8,749 nucleotides of DNA, taken from positions 1 to 8,749 of the forward strand of contig DUGL01000137.1 of NCBI GenBank assembly GCA_013331415.1, read 5' to 3'. Within the stretch, counting starts at the first letter, position 1; each line of letters begins with the position of its first letter. The position numbers were made by a program, and so were the translations under genes. The DNA is from Methanoregulaceae archaeon. GTDB lineage: Archaea > Halobacteriota > Methanomicrobia > Methanomicrobiales > Methanospirillaceae. Shown in pieces: positions 5,379 through 8,749 of the stretch. The notes below the pieces were generated by a model, which saw only the letters and a program-made list of their open reading frames with translations, ran no database searches and was not told the DNA's origin.

Positions 5379-5726
5379 TGCGAGGTCAATGCCCCGGTTG
5401 ATACAGCTGAATGCCTCGTCCTCGCGACCAATCCGCTTCAGGATGAGCCCCTTGTTGAACCATGTCTCTGCATTGTACGGGTCGTGCCTAATTGCCTCAT
5501 CATAGCTCGTGACTGCCTCCTCGCACCTGCCCAGTTCATCGAGGCAGTTCCCCTTCTCATGCCAGGCACCGGCAAAGTGTGGATCGGTTGCGAGTGCCCG
5601 GTCAAAGTACTCCAGGGCATGCAGGTAGTCACCCTTGTGTGCAGACTCACTCGCCCTGCGGAAGTAGTAATCAGCGTTCTGGGTGATGCTGATCACCGAG
5701 CGCCTGTCCTGTTGTTTCGTGTGCAT
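5367..5726 (-). CDS. Small TPR-repeat protein
   Basis: 119 residues from the ATG at 5726, chosen because GGGAGG lies 7 nt upstream; the GTG at 5741 would place that ribosome site inside the gene. A polar N-terminal 17 residues are followed by three tandem 34-residue TPR units: about 18-51 (ADYYFRRASESAHKGDYLHALEYFDRAL in two halves, ending TDP), 52-85 (AGAWHEKGNCLDELGRCEEA, ending HDP) and 86-119 (AETWFNKGLILKRIGREDEA). Each carries the expected W/Y, G, A, Y/F and A pattern. Such short TPR proteins act as protein-binding scaffolds; no partner is evident. There is no signal peptide or TM helix, so it is probably cytoplasmic. It is divergent from the PAS sensor gene and convergent with the phosphoesterase. 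Confidence 0.94.
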   Translation of the reverse strand: MHTKQQDRRSVISITQNADYYFRRASESAHKGDYLHALEYFDRALATDPHFAGAWHEKGNCLDELGRCEEAVTSYDEAIRHDPYNAETWFNKGLILKRIGREDEAFSCINRGIDLALGR

Positions 5727-5795
5727 ACTTTTTCCTCCCACCCCAGGGGGAGCTGGCTGGACTGTTCACCCTCCCCGGGCACAGGATACTAATTA

Positions 5796-5815
5796 TTATT
5801 TTTAAATATATTTAT
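5796..5815 (-). promoter_or_regulatory. AT-rich promoter of the TPR gene
   Basis: An AT-rich run (minus strand ATAAATATATTTAAAAATAA) contains several box A matches. Its centre lies about 80 bp before the ATG at 5726, predicting a leader of roughly 50 nt that carries the GGGAGG ribosome site. Exact box unclear because overlapping matches occur on both strands. Confidence 0.5.
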
Positions 5816-5826
5816 GCAATATAAAT

Positions 5827-5846
5827 ATGTCAGTATAAATTGACAT
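5827..5846. repeat. Inverted repeat around a TATA-like spacer
   Basis: ATGTCA (5827-5832) and TGACAT (5841-5846) are perfect inverted arms around GTATAAAT. The spacer is itself a box A-like sequence in the divergent region between the TPR gene and the PAS regulator. It could be an operator for either gene; arms of six in AT-rich DNA can also arise by chance. Confidence 0.35.
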
Positions 5847-5899
5847 GCATCTTCTCTTCCAGCATTGCCCGGCATAGCTGACATTCTCTCTTGCACCAC

Positions 5900-5916
5900 A
5901 TCTGCTGGCAGCAGAT
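5900..5916. promoter_or_regulatory. 17-bp perfect palindrome upstream of the PAS regulator
   Basis: ATCTGCTG, a central G, and CAGCAGAT form a perfect 17-bp palindrome, 71-55 bp before the ATG at 5971 and just upstream of TATATA (5920-5925) and of the proposed box A. Its position would suit an activator or autoregulator site, for instance for the HTH of the downstream protein (inference). Confidence 0.4.
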
Positions 5917-5937
5917 CCTGTATATACCTCCGTGCAA

Positions 5938-5947
5938 ATCTTTTAAT
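5938..5947 (+). promoter_or_regulatory. Box A of the PAS regulator (leaderless)
   Basis: ATCTTTTAAT lies with its centre about 28 bp before the ATG at 5971. No GGAGG or GGTGA occurs in the intervening bases. This spacing predicts transcription starting at or within a few bases of the start codon, so translation would be leaderless. Confidence 0.5.
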
Positions 5948-5970
5948 GGAGCTCCCCCAATTGTAATGCA

Positions 5971-8622
5971 ATGGAGACTCCTGTCGACAAGCGTATCGCA
6001 ATGATTCGTTCCCTCCTCCAGTCTGAGCACCGGGGGATGAGCATCTCTGATATCGCGAACCGGCTCGGAGTAAAGAGAAACATCGTCTCAGGTGATCTCA
6101 ACTATCTCCTCCGGCTTGGCCAGGTCGAGATGCAGGCCATCGGGACCAGTAAAGTATTCTTTGCGACTGCGAAGATCCCGATCTCCGGTATCCTCAATTA
6201 TTCTTCTGACAGGATCCTTATCATCGATAAGGACCGCCAGGTTATCGAGGCAAATACCGCCCTCCTGGAAATGACCGGATTGAGCAGGGATGAGATCATC
6301 GGCAGCCCACTCGATGCCTGTCCCGGGCCACTCTTCTCCACCCTGGACGGCTTGTCTCCCGGGACAACGGAGGCACAGGATATCGCCGTCTGGCTCCCCA
6401 TGCTCGACGACCCCCGGGCTATACGGCATTTCCGGGTAAAGCTGGTGCCAATCATCTTTGAGGACACGGCCGGGGGCACGATGATAACGCTTGAGGATAT
6501 AACCGAAGCTGTACGGAACCGCGATGCCCTCAGGATGAGTGAAGAACGCTACAAGGCAATCGTGGAGGACATGCCTGATCTGATCTTCAGGTTCTTCCCC
6601 AATGGGATCCTCACCTATGCAAACCAGGCATTCTCCAGCGTATTCGGGGAGCACGAGACCAGTCATCGCGGGGAGAATGTCTACGCTCTATTTTCCGGTG
6701 ACGATCGGGTGTCATTCCTCGAGCTGGTCCGGTCTGCCAGGGGCGATACTCACCTGGTCACGGGCATTTATGCACTCACGACCCCGGCAGGGGTGCGGCA
6801 GTACTCGTTTTCAATCCGGGCAATCACCAGTGAAGCAGGAACAATTGTTGAATACCAGGGAATCGGGAGGGATATATCAGCCGAACTGGATACACGGAAC
6901 CAGCTCCTGCGCAACGCTTCCGAGAAGGAATTCCTGTGGCGTGTCTCACAGCAGTTCCTGTATACCAGCTCAGCGACCGAGATCTTCGATCACCTCGCTG
7001 AGGGTATCGCAGATCGCATCCCCGGTGCGGTCATGATGATATTCTCGTACGATGAAAAGGCCGGGACCATGCGTGCGGAACTGATCCGGGATGACCAGGG
7101 AACCGACCTTCTGGCCAGCATATTTGATGGAGAAGGCCTTGCCTTTTCCCTGCCGCATTCTGTCATGACAAAACTACCCGGATACGAGGGTATTCTCCAG
7201 GGAGATCTGACCCCCATGGAGAGCGGGTTTCTTCTCCCCCTTATCGGCGATTCTGCGGTGCAGCGAATCCGGGGAGCGATCGGCCAGCGGAGTGTCGCTG
7301 CCACCATGATGGTCTCCGACAGCACAGTTGTCGGTGCGGTTGCCATCTGCCTCCCCCCGGGTACTCCTCTTGAAAACAGGTCCGTTGCCGAGACGGTCAT
7401 CCACATTGCCGCACTTGCCCTCCAGCGCCAGTACACCCGGGAATCGCTCCGGAAAAGCGACAGCCGTTTCAGGACCGTGACCGCAGTCACCCCGCTCCCT
7501 GTCAGCATCATCAGCCCTGATGGCCGGTACCTCTCCGTAAACAGCAGTTTCACGGAGTTGTTTGGCTATACGCTTGACGACATACCTGATGGCAGGAGAT
7601 GGTTCCTGCAGGCATTTCCCGACACTTCCCTGATGCAGAGGGCGCGGGAAATCTGGATGCAGGATCTCAGGCAGTCAAAACCAGGGGAGATCCGGTCCCG
7701 GAGGTTCCCGGTCCGGTGCAAGGATGGATCGATTTGCAGTATCCTGTTCCATCCGTGTTCACTCCCTGACGGATGCCAGCTGGTCATCTACGAAGACGTC
7801 ACGGGACGTGAAGAAGCGGAGCGGGTACGAAACCTCCTTGCAGAGATCGTCCGGTCATCCCACGATGCCATCATCGGTATGACCACGAACGGACGAATCC
7901 AGACCTGGAACCCGGGTGCCGAACGGGTATATGGGTATCCTGCCGGCGAGATGATTGGAAAAGACATCGCCCTCCTCTTCCCTCCCCACCTGCCGGGAGA
8001 GAAGGATCGCATTCTTGCCATGGTGCAATCCGGGAAGTTTATCCCTGAACTCGAGACAGAGCGCGTGCGAAAAGATGGATCGGTCATCGATGTCTCGGTC
8101 ACTATCTCTCCTGTCTTCGACCGTGACGGGAACATCATCGGGGTCTCAACCATCGTGAAAGATATCACGGCGAAGAAAGCAGCAGAGCGGTTCAGGGAAC
8201 TCGAATCCCGATACAGGAGCAGGGTGGACGCGATCAATGTCGGGGTATACCGGAGTACTGGAGATCCCGGGGGGAGATTCGTCTGGGGAAATTCATCGCT
8301 CGTCCGTATCCTTGGCTATTCATCGTTTGAGGACGTTGCCGATATCCCGGTCAGTGACCACTTCCTCCATATCGGCGGGAGAAGAGAGCTCCTTGACGAC
8401 CTCAGGCATTCAGGGTTCGTGAAAAATCGTGAACTGCTCCTCCGGAAAAAGGACGGGTCCACCCTCCATGTGCTTGTGACAGCCCTTGCCACGTTTGCTC
8501 CGGACGGGGGGATCGTCTTCATCAATGGCATTGTCGAAGACGTGACAGAGAACCGGATCCTTGCACGGAAACTTGCATCCCTCGGGGAGCTGCCCGATGA
8601 AAGCGGGCCATCGATACCATAA
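5971..8622 (+). CDS. HTH / multi-PAS / GAF sensor-regulator without kinase
   Basis: 883 residues. Order: helix-turn-helix at about 1-65 (MIRSLLQSEHRGMSISDIA, NRLGVKRNIVSGDLNYLLRLG, then a wing-like QVEMQAIGTSKVFF); PAS1 about 75-185 (ILIIDKDRQVIEANTALLEMTGLS...LEDITEA); PAS2 about 188-308 (YKAIVEDMPDLIFRFFPNG...YQGIGRDIS); GAF-like about 315-488 (FLWRVSQQFLYTSSATEIFD); PAS3 about 495-612; PAS4 about 618-738 (SSHDAIIGMTTNGRIQTWNP, VYGYPAGEMIGKD, VKDIT); PAS5 about 742-862. It ends 20 residues after PAS5 with no H-box or HATPase, and no TM helix is seen. The likely role is a cytoplasmic one-component transcription factor, or a sensor passing signals through PAS interactions; ligand unknown. Methanomicrobiales often carry many such proteins (family knowledge). 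ATG 5971 fits the box A; ATG 6001 would cut into the HTH. Confidence 0.96.
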   Translation: METPVDKRIAMIRSLLQSEHRGMSISDIANRLGVKRNIVSGDLNYLLRLGQVEMQAIGTSKVFFATAKIPISGILNYSSDRILIIDKDRQVIEANTALLEMTGLSRDEIIGSPLDACPGPLFSTLDGLSPGTTEAQDIAVWLPMLDDPRAIRHFRVKLVPIIFEDTAGGTMITLEDITEAVRNRDALRMSEERYKAIVEDMPDLIFRFFPNGILTYANQAFSSVFGEHETSHRGENVYALFSGDDRVSFLELVRSARGDTHLVTGIYALTTPAGVRQYSFSIRAITSEAGTIVEYQGIGRDISAELDTRNQLLRNASEKEFLWRVSQQFLYTSSATEIFDHLAEGIADRIPGAVMMIFSYDEKAGTMRAELIRDDQGTDLLASIFDGEGLAFSLPHSVMTKLPGYEGILQGDLTPMESGFLLPLIGDSAVQRIRGAIGQRSVAATMMVSDSTVVGAVAICLPPGTPLENRSVAETVIHIAALALQRQYTRESLRKSDSRFRTVTAVTPLPVSIISPDGRYLSVNSSFTELFGYTLDDIPDGRRWFLQAFPDTSLMQRAREIWMQDLRQSKPGEIRSRRFPVRCKDGSICSILFHPCSLPDGCQLVIYEDVTGREEAERVRNLLAEIVRSSHDAIIGMTTNGRIQTWNPGAERVYGYPAGEMIGKDIALLFPPHLPGEKDRILAMVQSGKFIPELETERVRKDGSVIDVSVTISPVFDRDGNIIGVSTIVKDITAKKAAERFRELESRYRSRVDAINVGVYRSTGDPGGRFVWGNSSLVRILGYSSFEDVADIPVSDHFLHIGGRRELLDDLRHSGFVKNRELLLRKKDGSTLHVLVTALATFAPDGGIVFINGIVEDVTENRILARKLASLGELPDESGPSIP

Positions 8623-8749
8623 GGGTACAGATCATCCACACGTATTCCCGGGAAATGCCCTGCATACTCCACGGACCGTTGTTGTTCTTCTCCCGTCATA
8701 CCCGTGGTGATTCCGGGATGCCGGAAACGATGACCTCGGTATAGTACGG

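Noticed and set aside
8316..8699. Minus-strand 127-codon frame at the right end
   Set aside because: Mostly antisense to PAS5, Ser/Arg-rich with no domain; a shadow of the real gene.
8645..8726. TTCCCGGGAA and TTCCGG-GATG-CCGGAA dyads after the PAS regulator
   Set aside because: Too short to call as a terminator, with no T-run after them. They could belong to the promoter of a gene outside the window.

Overview
The window looks like chromosomal DNA of a methanogenic archaeon, most likely of the Methanomicrobiales (inference). The reasons are: GC-rich coding with archaeal TATA-like box A elements about 27 bp before some start codons (leaderless genes); GGAGG/GGTGA Shine-Dalgarno sites in others; an HTH-multi-PAS protein of a style common in that order; a stand-alone LigD-type 3'-phosphoesterase; and TPR and zinc-ribbon membrane proteins. 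No rRNA, tRNA, CRISPR array, transposase or phage gene is visible.

Region 1 (1-3200, minus strand) is one tightly packed operon transcribed leftwards from a box A near 3193. In order it encodes a zinc-ribbon membrane protein (A, 3167-2424), a zinc-ribbon/one-TM protein with a C-terminal beta-rich domain (B, 2412-1486), a 66-codon-scale small ORF joined to both neighbours by ATGA overlaps (1489-1289), a two-TM protein with a Trp-rich N-terminal module (C, 1292-372), and a further zinc-ribbon protein cut by the window edge (D, 372-1). A, B and D share a zinc ribbon followed by a segment ending in a P-F-W/P-L-F motif. A and C share a Y-x(4)-Y-x(4)-YL-x-V-(I/L)-DG-x(2)-G-x-V segment next to hydrophobic helices. 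These look like modules of one uncharacterised family, redistributed over four adjacent genes whose products may form one membrane assembly.

Region 2 (3200-4310) holds two small minus-strand genes of unknown function (3728-3405 and 4255-3992). Each has a conspicuous palindrome upstream; the one before the second gene flanks its TATA box.

Region 3 (4310-5240, plus strand) holds a DNA-repair remnant. A complete LigD 3'-phosphoesterase gene (4786-5238) is preceded by what appears to be only the first ~30 codons of a LigD-type polymerase/primase gene (4664-4753), in another frame. It retains its Shine-Dalgarno and a palindromic promoter region (4582-4611). This suggests an internal deletion in a former pol-PE operon.

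Region 4 (5240-5970) has a small TPR protein (5726-5367, minus strand) convergent with the phosphoesterase and divergent from the sensor gene. An AT-rich promoter region with several dyads lies between the divergent pair. Region 5 (5971-8622, plus strand) is an 883-residue HTH-PAS-PAS-GAF-PAS-PAS-PAS protein with no histidine kinase domain, probably a one-component sensor/regulator from a leaderless transcript. The last 127 bases (8623-8749) hold no gene I can support, only short dyads (8645-8654 and 8711-8726).
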